This document shows positions 44,146 through 53,429 of a stretch of DNA of 64,000 bases, piece by piece. The notes below the pieces were generated by a model. It worked only from the letters and a program-made list of their open reading frames with translations. It was not told where the DNA came from and ran no database searches. Source of the stretch: Gari tellinella. Lineage: Eukaryota; Mollusca; Bivalvia; Cardiida; Psammobiidae. The stretch covers positions 98,070,794 to 98,134,793 of the forward strand of contig OV277858.1 of NCBI GenBank assembly GCA_922989275.2. The letters are read 5' to 3'. Within the stretch, counting starts at the first letter, position 1. Each line of letters starts with the position of its first letter. Made by a program: the position numbers and the translations under genes.

Positions 44146-44537
44146 TTAGTAATTACGACTGAGAGAGGTAAAATAGTGAAATTTTACTATTTATATTGAT
44201 TTACTGATTAGATGCATATGAGTCATATTGTGAGAAAAAAGATACACTGCAATCAGGTCAAGTTCAGCCGTTGCGTAAAAATCATGGTCTGCACGGTTTG
44301 TAGCGGTGGTGGACACCTTACTGATATGTCCAACGAGTGACCAACAGTAAGAACCCTATTTGGAAATGCTGCTAATTATCTGGGTGACTGGGTCTACATT
44401 TTCTGCAATGTCAGAATGTCATATAGCTCTTGCAACATAGTTCCACCAGACACATGCCATATATAAACTTATTATCTAAGTCTCTGGTTCCATATTGCAT
44501 ATTACATGTAATAATATTGTATTATATTCTTTTTCAG

Positions 44538-44878
44538 GTGGAGGTATTAACGTTGATAATTATCAAGTGGTGTATCCGAAACGGATATATAAGGAAGGAG
44601 AGGAATATTCTTCTACTAGGCATTTCCATAAGAGAAGTGTCAGAGAGAGTTGGGATAAGAATGCAGATTATTCTCTGAACGTGTCAAACAAAGAGTTAAA
44701 GTTTAATTTAGAGCATACGGATGAGTTTGTGCTTCCGGATTTATATGTGCAGCATTTCAGTGATAATAACGAGTGGTGGCAGAAGCCGGAAAATCTAAGC
44801 GGACTATCATGTTTCTATCAAGGGAACGTGGAGGGAGACAGCCAGTCTTATGCCAGACTGAGTCTGTGCGATGGAATG
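44538..44878 (+). CDS. ADAMTS/ADAM-like metalloprotease, propeptide exon (first one recognised)
   Basis: 341 nt between acceptor TATTCTTTTTCAG (ends 44537) and donor ATG|GTGAGT (44878/44879). The first two bases finish a codon started in an unseen upstream exon (phase 1). The frame reads GGINVDNYQVVYPKRI, a dibasic HKRSVRES stretch, LKFNLEHTDEFVLPDLYVQHF, then SCFYQGNVEGDSQSYARLSL and CDGM. The CFYQG / ARLSLC pattern is the hallmark of the reprolysin (M12B) propeptide of secreted ADAMTS and membrane ADAM proteases, which folds and inhibits the zinc protease until removed in the secretory route. The VYPKRI opening and the following exon favour ADAMTS. The signal-peptide exon was not found. A hairpin transposon begins 7 bp beyond the donor. 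Confidence 0.82.
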
Positions 44879-44885
44879 GTGAGTG

Positions 44886-45033
44886 CAGTAAAACCTGTAT
44901 TACATGGCCATCCGAATGAAGACGTATTTATGAAAGGTGACAGCTTAATGCAGGTCAAAAGTAATGCAGAAAGCTCCTGTAGGAGCTTTCTGCATTACTT
45001 TTATCCTGCATTAAGAAGCAAACTGTCTGTATA
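44886..45033. mobile_element. CAGTAAAACC MITE next to the ADAMTS donor, right end truncated
   Basis: CAGTAAAACCTGTATTACAT begins 7 bp after the last base of the exon ending at 44878. The core hairpin GTAATGCAGAAAGCTCCTGT / AGGAGCTTTCTGCATTAC is at 44962-45000. The expected end TTTACTG is absent. Confidence 0.72.
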
Positions 45034-45586
45034 GGTTCCAATATCTCCTTCATCGAATGCCTGATATTAAATGTATGGTATATCTGTATATATGTATGTA
45101 TAATACACATTACGTTGGTGACGTCATTGGGGACGTTAATTGGAGCGTACGTTATCGATCAGCAGCCTTTCTCTGCGCGTTTGATACAGCAACCTTTATC
45201 GATCGTTTGAAGTCGTTCCATCTTAATGATAAAATAATCAAATTTTATTACCGTACGGTACATTTGCTAGCATCTGACGTTTACCTAAGTTACGTTGACG
45301 TTAATATAACCATACACGTACAGCTCGTCTTTCTAATCAATGCTTTCACAGGTTATTTAAAAGATTAAGCGTATATCTTACCGAAGATTGAATATAAATA
45401 TGAGCAGCAAATTGACTTGGATTCATTTCACTCTACTTTGTAGTTAGGCAAATAGTACTAAATACACACCAGCTGTCACGTGTCATATAAGTTTTTTTGT
45501 TTAAAGTACATAAGCCACATAGAGATAGGAAATACCAGCAATAGTCGCATTCTTGATAGCATAGCTGGTTTCAATTTGCTATATAT

Positions 45587-45790
45587 GAACCCATTCACTG
45601 CCTTACCCCGAGTACAAAGGTTATTTTGGATACTGATCAGACGCCGCGTTTACAAACGCGGCCTCTGATCAGGATCCAAACTGTTTGATACTCATTTCAA
45701 TAGTTTTTAAGTCAAAAGAGTTAAAAAATTAATTTTAGAAATAAAAATCAGACGACATTTGTTCAAAGTTAATGACGTCATGGCAATGAA
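45587..45790. mobile_element. TTAA family-4 hairpin MITE
   Basis: GAACCCATTCACTGCCTTAC to GACGTCATGGCAATGAACTT; core GACGCCGCG / CGCGGCCTC with outer stem CAAACTGTTTG partly decayed on the left. Confidence 0.68.
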
Positions 45791-45834
45791 CTTGTCGGAT
45801 TGATGCAGCGACAGAAGATGACAGCTTCACATAC

Positions 45835-46085
45835 TTAACTCTGTCCTCCCAGAAACTATAAATGGACAATTCCAGTTTCGATTTTAGTGTAGTCCATTTC
45901 TGACTTTTAAGGGTTGTTTTTGTCAATGTTTTGCATTTTGACAAACAGTGAAGACCCAGATCAGAGGGCTCCTTAAGGAGCCCTCTGATCTGGGTCTTCA
46001 CTGTTTGCATAGGACAAGTGTACTATTCACATGTACACTGTTTGAAAAGGACGCCAATATGCGGGACTAGGGTTCAAAGGGTTAA
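45835..46085. mobile_element. TTAA family-3 hairpin MITE (251 bp)
   Basis: TTAACTCTGTCCTCCCAGAA to CTAGGGTTCAAAGGGTTAA; the same length as the copy at 30753 and very similar. Core CAGAGGGCTCCTTAAGGAGC CCTCTG again has TTAA at its loop. Confidence 0.85.
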
Positions 46086-46146
46086 GATATAACAACCATT
46101 CTCCCATTTCGATCAGTTCAATGGAGACGACTTTGTTAATGGTCAT

Positions 46147-46496
46147 TTAACCCTCTACCCGGAACCCTCTTTCAGGTGACCACTTAAAGCAGAATGTGCC
46201 TTAATGTGCTTTAAGATACCATCTGCTAGACTATTGAACGTATGTCTTATTGTACATTTCCATGACTGTATAAAGATACGAGTGCCAAATAGTTTGGATC
46301 TCGATCCTAATCTTTGATTAAACCTTTGTCCTCATAAGTGAAGACAGGTGGTTGACTAAAGCAGCTATCATCTGCTAGGATACAGACAGTATTTCTGATG
46401 ATACGTATTCAATGGTGTATAAAATGGAACTATCTTCTTCATTGGAGGAATAATAATTTAAAGGCATAAAATAACGCATTGATGAAGTTATGGTTT
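46147..46496. mobile_element. TTAA family-1 fragments (two)
   Basis: 46147-46270 runs TTAACCCTCTACCCGGAACC through a shortened core; 46318-46496 repeats AAGTGAAGACAGGTGGTTGA to the family's right part. Both are decayed. Confidence 0.5.
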
Positions 46497-46969
46497 AAAA
46501 CGGCAAAGGTCACTCTTTATATTCAGACGTGAACATTGAAGACTGATCGAAGATAGGGTAAAATTGGCAGATACGGTCTTCCATAGTAGAGAGAGGGATT
46601 TACACGGTTTACAAAAAGACACACTCGGTGCTTATATTCAAGACAGACGCAAACCAACATAAAATATACTTATAGCTGTGTAATGCGTTTTTCGCTCTTT
46701 TCGTTAGCAGACGAACATCGAAAAATTAAGCGCCAAAATATTTACTACAGCCGTATCTAATAGAATCTATACGGTGTAGTACTATTCAGCTTCCCTAGTT
46801 TTGTACCGTAAGCATGTTCTATTCTTGCTGACTTGCATTAGATAATCTTCACCAACTGACACCCCAACTCTTATCCTGCTAATATCTCGTCTGCTTCGAC
46901 AGTGTCGTCTGCAATTTTGGGTATCAGCTTTCATAAACGTCCCTTTGAAACTGATAACTCCTCGAAATG

Positions 46970-47060
46970 AGTGTGAAACAGTTTGGACCCTGATCAGACG
47001 CCGAGTAGCTCGGCGTCTGTTCAAGGTTCAAATTGTTTCCATAACGTTTAGCGTAGTCAT
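46970..47060. mobile_element. TTAA family-4 core hairpin
   Basis: AAACAGTTTGGACCCTGATC, GACGCCGAG / CTCGGCGTC and CAAATTGTTT at 46977-47038; terminal regions not clear. Confidence 0.55.
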
Positions 47061-47198
47061 GCTGTGCACGGCGAGGGCTAATATACCTGTTAGTGATTTT
47101 GCTATAGGCTGCTGGTCTGAACGAATGGGTCAGTGCTCGGAAGAGCCTGGAAACGAGTCCCATTATCACAGGGTGGTGTGGATCCTCGCCGGTAATTA

Positions 47199-47401
47199 CA
47201 GTAGGGAAACTCGATAATTCGAACTTGCGGTAGTTCGAACATACGGTTAACCATATTTCAAAGTATAAAACGTGGCTTAGCCACGTTTTAACATTGAAAT
47301 ACGGGTATGTTGGGCTTAGGCGAGAGCGACTTATCGAATTTAAGCTTATCGAACTTATATGCGATCGATTCAAGCGAATTGGAAGTATCGAGTCTCGACT
47401 G
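47199..47401. mobile_element. Tigger-like hairpin MITE (203 bp)
   Basis: CAGTAGGGAAACTCGATAAT to GTATCGAGTCTCGACTG, preceded by TA. Core CATATTTCAAAGTATAAAAC and GTTTTAACATTGAAATACGG around TGGCTTAGCCA. Confidence 0.75.
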
Positions 47402-48117
47402 TGCCCCACTGTAGCATTCGGAACAGGGCAATTCGCCAGCTCTGGTATCGGTCCTCCAGACTCGCTCGTTATGTTTTTTTCTCCCTCCCTCCGTTGCTTT
47501 CTTCAATCTTGTACTTTAAGATGGTGTGTGACGCAAATGATTTTTCTCGTGTATATATACAAGCTTCTATAAGACACGGCCCATTCTTTCCAGCATCTAT
47601 AGCACACCTGTTGGTGGTCTGAGTATACACGCGTGGAAAAAAGGAAAAAGGGGGAAAACTCATGAAAAGTTATAGTTAGCTGGATTTGTTAGTCGAACAT
47701 GATCGTGCATAATCTTTGAAGTGTCCCCTCTCGTTGTACATACGTATAACGTGATTATTAGTAGTCAAGGAGAGCTTTTAATGTTCGTCTGCTGGACATG
47801 TACCTTTAACATGCTTCCAGCGTAAACAAGCTGATATTAACTGCATGAAATAAACAGGGACCCTTCACTGACAACCCGACTCAATTGACATTTACAAACA
47901 TAGGGGATCTAGATCAGACCCAAGTAACCCATATCGCCCAATTAAAATGCTGAAAATCTTTATCTGATCAATTCCGCCTGTTAATATAATTGTTTTCAGC
48001 AATTTCATGTCAAATTTTAAATTTGGAAGTATCACTTTGAACCCTTATCGTCCCTTTTAGTCCCAAACTGTTTGCAAAGACGACTATATTCGCTATTAGT
48101 TTTGAGCGGGTTAACTC

Positions 48118-48484
48118 TTTCACTACCAAGTTAACCCTCTTACCGCCAAAATATCGTCCGTAAAGGTAGTGTCGTCTGCAATACTTTTAAAGTCAGATTT
48201 ATGGCTGTTTTGACTGAAGAAATGTCAATACGAGTGTCAAATAGTATAGATCCTGATCAGACGCCGCGTTAAATCAGGCTCCAATGTTATAAAGCTCTTG
48301 AGTTGAGTCTGGAGTAGTTCTCAAGCATTTTTATTGGTCAGATTTGAGCCTAGGCTCAAATCTGACCAATCAAATGCTTGAGAACGACACCAGACTCAAC
48401 TCAAAAGCTTTATAACCTTGGACCCAGGCTCCAAACTGTTTTGCAAAGTTACCCCTTGGTGCCGTTGGCAGTGAAATAGTTAAC
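48118..48484. mobile_element. TTAA family-4 MITE with a palindrome inserted in its core
   Basis: Left GTTAACTCTTTCACTACC and GATCCTGATCAGACGCCGCG, right CAGGCTCCAAACTGTTTTGC to GGCAGTGAAATAGTTAA. The centre is replaced by the palindrome 48286-48415. Confidence 0.65.
48286..48415. mobile_element. Nearly perfect 130-bp palindromic element (family P)
   Basis: TTATAAAGCTCTTGAGTTGA to the complementary end CTCAACTCAAAAGCTTTATAA with stem of about 60 bp through GGTCAGATTTGAGCCTAGGC. Related copies: 52858-52981 and a half copy at 53452-53490. Confidence 0.75.
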
Positions 48485-48975
48485 CGACAGCATCAAGGTT
48501 ATGTCTATGTAGAACCTTTGGTATATTGTACACCTTGATCACGCGCCTTCAATGTAAACATACAAACACTTTAAAACTATACCGTCTTCTCTCTTAGTTT
48601 GTAGCAAGGCTGATCGATGATCGTAGGCCTATTTATCTCAGTTGGTATTCAATAAATGCACAATAAACCTAGTGGTCAAGCATGGTGCAGACTGTAGAAG
48701 TGTGGTCCAGAGATCTGAGTAGTTTCATTTCAAACGAGGATTGATTACGAGAAATTAAACATGCGCCTGGTGGGAATGACAGTTGATAAGCAAAGAAGCT
48801 CCGCCCACTAAGGGGCGTGCATACCTAGATTAATCAGATTCCCATTTGCTGTCTTCATCGGTTTTCTCGCACAGCTCATGATTTCAATCACGATATCGAG
48901 AATTCTTTCGTAAATTTCGTGTGGACGGCAGATGTTTCTAAGTTAACCCTTGATTTCAAAGTTTCATATCAGTAT

Positions 48976-49264
48976 TTAACCAATTACACCATAGACAACG
49001 ACTTTTAACACTTTAATTTATTCCTCCATTGAAGAAATAGTTCCAAGTTATACAGTCATGACTCATGAATATGTATCATAAGAGTTTACGATTGGTCCGC
49101 CACCAAAAATGTCCTTTTTATAGCCAGGTTAATGTCACAAGAAATGGTCAGATTAATGTCACAAGAGATGTGGCCAGTTAATTTCTACGAAAATACCAAA
49201 AAGACCTGCACAAAGCATTCATTTGTATGACAAAGTAGAAACAGCCTATGGAGTAAAGGGTTAA
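48976..49264. mobile_element. TTAA family-1 MITE with core replaced
   Basis: TTAACCAATTACACCATAGA to GCCTATGGAGTAAAGGGTTAA. Instead of the hairpin, 49090-49200 has unrelated sequence with three repeats of TTAATGTCACAAGA-like words. Confidence 0.6.
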
Positions 49265-49431
49265 AATATAATGGCCTTTGGGGTGGGGGTGGGTTTCAAT
49301 ATGTAGTAAGGCATGGATCTGCCCTTGCATACTGGCCTGCGGTTTGGCTACGGTCTGTAACGCGCTACCCGCTCAGTTTACGTTGATCACGTAATGACAG
49401 CAGTAGTAGGTGATTACATGCAATGAACATA

Positions 49432-49636
49432 CCGTAGAACCTCTCTATTACGACCACTAAACTATGTTAATTAATAGGTGTTTACGCCAGGTGACTGCTT
49501 AAAGCAAGGTGACAGTAAAACAGAAAGCTCCTTTATGAGCTTTCTGTTTTACTGTCACCTTGCTTTAAGTTGTCACCTGTCTTTTATACAACCAATAAGC
49601 ATTTGTTTTAGTGATCGTACTAGAGAGGTTTTATTG
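49432..49636. mobile_element. TA-flanked hairpin MITE (CAGTAAAACC family)
   Basis: CCGTAGAACCTCTCTATTAC to CTAGAGAGGTTTTATTG. Perfect core AAAGCAAGGTGACAGTAAAA, CAGAAAGCTCC and complement at 49499-49569. The flanks repeat about 26 bp (AGGTGATTACATG(C/T)AATGAA). Confidence 0.8.
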
Positions 49637-50169
49637 TAATAGGTGATTACATGTAATGAACATACCTGGTATCTTGAGTATAATCTAGCCCTCTCGTATG
49701 TTACCCTAGTCCTGCTGGGCGCGATCATCACTGACATGTATACAATTTACAGTTTAGATCCCCATCAGACACCTAATAACTTGGTGTCTGATAAGGATCT
49801 TAATTGATGGGAAACCATTTTAATGTTGATTCATTTGTTTTAAGCAACAGGTTAAGTTTGATAATTACTGTGGAAGACTTTGTTAAGTAGACGATACTGT
49901 TATAAGAAGATGATACAACTTGATAACCGTTATAAGCTTGTTTTGGTACACGAGTAAGAGTACGATTCTAACAATTTTTTTACAACAGTTTAACCACAAT
50001 TGACTTATGTGAAATTGTCAATGGAAAAAGTGAACTAAACCCGCGTTAATTACCTCGTTTTAGATAGACTATTTCTAAACCACTCTAAAGCTATATTATC
50101 GGATGCTTCAAAAGCTGTCGTTTGTAATTATTAAAATCTAAATTAACGTCTCTTTTTAGCTGAAAGGTA

Positions 50170-50480
50170 GTTCAAACGAGTCAACCAGTTCGGATCCTTA
50201 TCAGGCACCATTTACTTGCAGCGGGCACACAACGTTGTTTCAACGTTGAAACAACGTTGCAATGTTTGGATCAACGTTGTTGCAATGTTGAAACAACGTT
50301 GCAATGTTTGGATCAACGTTGCTTCAATGTTGAAACAACGTTTTGTGCCTGATGGATTGGTATCTAATTTGGATCCAAACTGATTTAATAGCCTGTAAGT
50401 CAAGTCGTGCTTAGCCATTTTCGCAGCAATGCTGTATTCATCGTCTGCCTAAAATTGTCGTCTGCTTTTATTTCTTAACG
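50170..50480. mobile_element. TTAA family-4-like core interrupted by an AACGTT palindrome array
   Basis: CAGTTCGGATCCTTATCAGG (left) and GGATCCAAACTGATTTAATA (right, near 50372) are the arms. Between them 50222-50343 is built of AACGTTG and its variants. Confidence 0.6.
50222..50343. repeat. AACGTT palindrome array
   Basis: At least nine AACGTT or AATGTT words, many as TTCAACGTTGAAACAACG, in about 120 bp. Two units share CAATGTTTGGATCAACGTTG at 50270 and 50311. Outer ends GGCACACAACGTTG and CAACGTTTTGTGCC are inverted, so it may be a small TIR element. Confidence 0.7.
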
Positions 50481-50526
50481 TTAGATTTTAGGCGTTTGAC
50501 CCATGAGTGTCAAACAGTTTGGATCC

Positions 50527-50659
50527 TAACAGATAGTAGCTTAAAGCAGGCTAAAAGTAAAGTAGAATGCGCTCAGGCGCATTCTGCTATACTTTCAACC
50601 TGTTTTAAGTAGTCACCTGTCTTCAAAACCAGAACTATGCTATGGAGTAAGAGGGTTAA
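50527..50659. mobile_element. TTAA family-1 MITE, right part
   Basis: GATAGTAGCTTAAAGCAGGC, core loop GCGCTCAGGCGC, to GGAGTAAGAGGGTTAA. It is joined to GTTTGGATCCT of a family-4 core. Confidence 0.65.
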
Positions 50660-52210
50660 TGACCTACATAATGTATTTTGTAGATGATAGCCATTAATTG
50701 GTTTAATTTTTTTTCATAAAAAAGAATTGGGTAGATTTGTGTCTACTGTTTCTAGCGAGGTCGGGTTAGGGATAAGTCGCGGCTCCCACTGTCACCATAC
50801 ACGCCGGTAACTACACCGGGGGCTTTGGCTTATTACTTTTATCATTCAAACCAGTCATTGAGGTCATGTAACTAAAACTAAACTTTGTAAATCCTACCCG
50901 ACATTGGTCCTGCGTTAGTATTCCCCCACCAGAATACCATGTCAATATGTGAACCAGTGATGAAAGATAATCTCTTGTGTTTTTTTGTTGTTTTTTTTTT
51001 TAAAAAAACAACCCATAATCTAAAATAAAATTTCTCTTTCGTACCGCTTCTTTTTAATACGTATGTACTACAATAACCGATGTCCATCGTACATATTATA
51101 TTTCTTTCAAAATAACTCGGCATCTGATCGGGCTTCTAACTGTTTGTCACATAGATTGCATGGACTACTTTTTTGAAGCGCTTCGTGTGTGTATAATTTA
51201 CGTTAAACCATCATCTTGCAAATATCGTATACTGATGCTTTTTGAAACAATGTAAACCCAGACCAGACAACTCCTATAGTAGCTGTCTGGCCAGTATCTG
51301 CATTGTTTTGTTATGGTATATGTCTGTTATGGGTCTACACTCTTGTCTATGAAATTTTCTCTTGCTTTATTAGCCTATGTAATAGTTTAGCTGATACATA
51401 TTCATAGTGGGCGAGGGTATTTAGCATGAGCAAGGTTACACGGGACACAATAGCGTGTGTTAGTCATTGTATGACAGCACTTATTTCTCTTGTGTACCCA
51501 CACTCTGCATCTTTCGCATCTTTCCCTGTCCCTAAACTTTTCCATGCATGCTTAGACGCATAATCGGGTAAAACCCAATTCAACCCATACTTGAATAAAG
51601 TAAGCCGACCTGTTTCGATTGTCAATTTTGGGGTAACTTTTCACCCCTGAAGCCAAAACAATCAGCGGTGTCCAGCGATCTATTTTTCTTTCTGACCATA
51701 ATGCGACTTAGGACTGCCGTTTTCCATGTTATAATTTAGGTTGGCCAATTACGACCAGGCTCTGCTATTATCCTGATGTCACAAGATGTCCACTAGGGCA
51801 GTGTTGTGTCCCTGCGGCTATCACACAGAGGGGAGATTCCCACTAATTACCATGTTCCTTGTGACGGGATTGTCTAACCGTCAATCATTGCTGCTCTAAT
51901 GGCGTTTGAGAGATGTACAGTAGCCAAGCAGTACTTCAAGTTTCAAGTTTGACCCATTCGTCAGTGAAACTTAAAATGCACGATTCAAGTTTACTATTTA
52001 ATATCGTACATTTCTATTTATTGCTATTTTTGCGCGGTTTGAAGGAACTTTTTTCGAGACCAGGTAAGGGCATTTACGAATAAACAAAAGCTCATGCTAT
52101 TAAAAAAAATACCAATCTATGGTTAATACCAACTTTATCCAATCACCTGTTGCAATATCACGTCCATAAAGGTGACTACTCATCAGTCAGTGATATTATC
52201 GTCATGAAGT

Positions 52211-52292
52211 ACCTTAAAGCATGATGTAAGTAAAGCAGAAAGCTCCTACAGGAGCTTTCTGCTTTACTTCCATCATGCTTTAAGCATTCACC
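52211..52292. repeat. Perfect hairpin, about 38-bp arms
   Basis: AAAGCATGATGTAAGTAAAG, CAGAAAGCTCCT and complement. Same design as the MITE cores, but no terminal repeats were recognised. Confidence 0.65.
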
Positions 52293-52857
52293 TGCCCCCA
52301 AACACTGCAAACCCCATTTCCCAGGTAGCGGTACTTAATTTAATTGTACATTGGCCTCGATAGCCACTTTTTTCTAGAATCATGATAATCCATCTTCCAC
52401 AGCTGGAATTTTCTGATCTCCTAGCCTAATTTTCGTGTAATCTTCAATGAACGGATTACCCAAACCTCGCGGCTGTAGGAACCGTTTCTTCCAGACTATT
52501 TTATCAACAGATCTTCTGTATCAAGTATTTTGCAAGCCAGACAAAATTCCTAAATCCCCAGCACGTCTTCAGTGTTTAGGGTATATTACAAAGTTTTGAA
52601 AGTGTTACATACAAAAGATTGTCCAGATACACTCTTCATGCTGGGTGTTACGAACGGTCTGGCGCGCTAGTACCCAGCATCCGATGCGCTGACAGGTAGA
52701 TTGCGGCACGGTACGTACTATACTATGAGGATCAGGTAAATTGCAGATTATTATCAAACGAATACCCAAAACAAATATCGTCATCGTCGACCCGAATCCT
52801 GTAACGTGGTAGTTGTCCGCGATTTAATACTTGTTTCGAAATATGTACGCTGGTCCA

Positions 52858-52981
52858 GCGCGTTTGAGTTGAGTCTGAGTTCGTTCTCAAGCATTTTATT
52901 GTTCAGATTTGAGCCTAGGCTCAAACCTGACCAATCAAATGTTTGAGAACGATTTCAGACTCAACTAAAACGCTTTATAAG
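52858..52981. mobile_element. Palindromic element, family P
   Basis: GCGTTTGAGTTGAGTCTGAG to CTCAACTAAAACGC with central TTTGAGCCTAGGCTCAAA; a few mismatches. A half copy starts at 53452. Confidence 0.7.
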
Positions 52982-53197
52982 CATGCATCTTAGTTCTGAA
53001 CTCAAGTAGGCTGTAATGGCACGCTACGAAGAGGCCACGGTCACTGCTAACTGTGTAGAACCCGGTAGAGCCCTCGTTGAAATCCGGCGACTTAATTTAC
53101 TGTTTACAATGACCACAGTCTCTGTCGTGTGTCTGTTTGTCATTCAGAGACCTAGATAACATTAGTATATATGTCTCTGCTAGAATCGATCAGTACA

Positions 53198-53429
53198 GTG
53201 GAGAATGTGTTATCGCGTTTACGCTAAAACTATTATTTGCAGTGCAAACAGTTTGGAGCCAGATCAGACGCCGGGTTACCCGGCGTCTGATCTGACTCCA
53301 AACTGTTTGCCACCAAGATAAACAAGAATTATCAGTATTGTCCAAAAGTTGTTCTTTTCTACGTTTTAGTGTTTTGCGTTTGCGTACGTTTGCGTATAAA
53401 TGGGAAAGAATAACAGATTCTCCACTGTA
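53198..53429. mobile_element. TA-flanked element with CAGTGGAGAA ends
   Basis: CAGTGGAGAATGTGTTATCG and its counterpart TAACAGATTCTCCACTG lie 230 bp apart with TA on each side; inner arms GCGTTTACG / TGCGTATAAATG also match roughly. The family-4-like hairpin sits in the middle. Confidence 0.6.
53239..53310. mobile_element. TTAA family-4 core hairpin
   Basis: GCAAACAGTTTGGAGCCAGA, then GACGCCGGG / CCCGGCGTC, then complement; nearly perfect 33-bp arms. The wider element (53200-53420) has inverted TACAGTGGAGAATGTGTTA and AACAGATTCTCCACTGTA ends, so it may belong to another TIR family that shares the core. Confidence 0.65.

Larger units (their letters stand above)
33587..44537. other. Intergenic / 5' region between the head-to-head BRPF and ADAMTS genes
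   Basis: Holds a 35-bp palindrome (33971-34005), a SINE (about 34280-34560), a foldback element (34625-35063), the candidate promoter near 36.1 kb, a truncated LINE (36635-37870), a split TTAA element with a Helentron-like insert (38937-40846), and smaller elements at 41.0-41.8, 43.3-43.5 and 43.9-44.1 kb. 41800-43340 shows no recognisable gene; short hairpins occur near 42270-42305 (CAAACAGTTTTGAGCC pair) and 42430-42470. The first exons of both genes should lie here but cannot be pinned. Confidence 0.5.

Noticed and set aside
46782..47622. Cluster of overlapping open frames on both strands
   Set aside because: They follow hairpin elements (family-4 core at 46970-47060 and a Tigger-like MITE at 47199-47401); mirrored frames on both strands are expected of palindromes.
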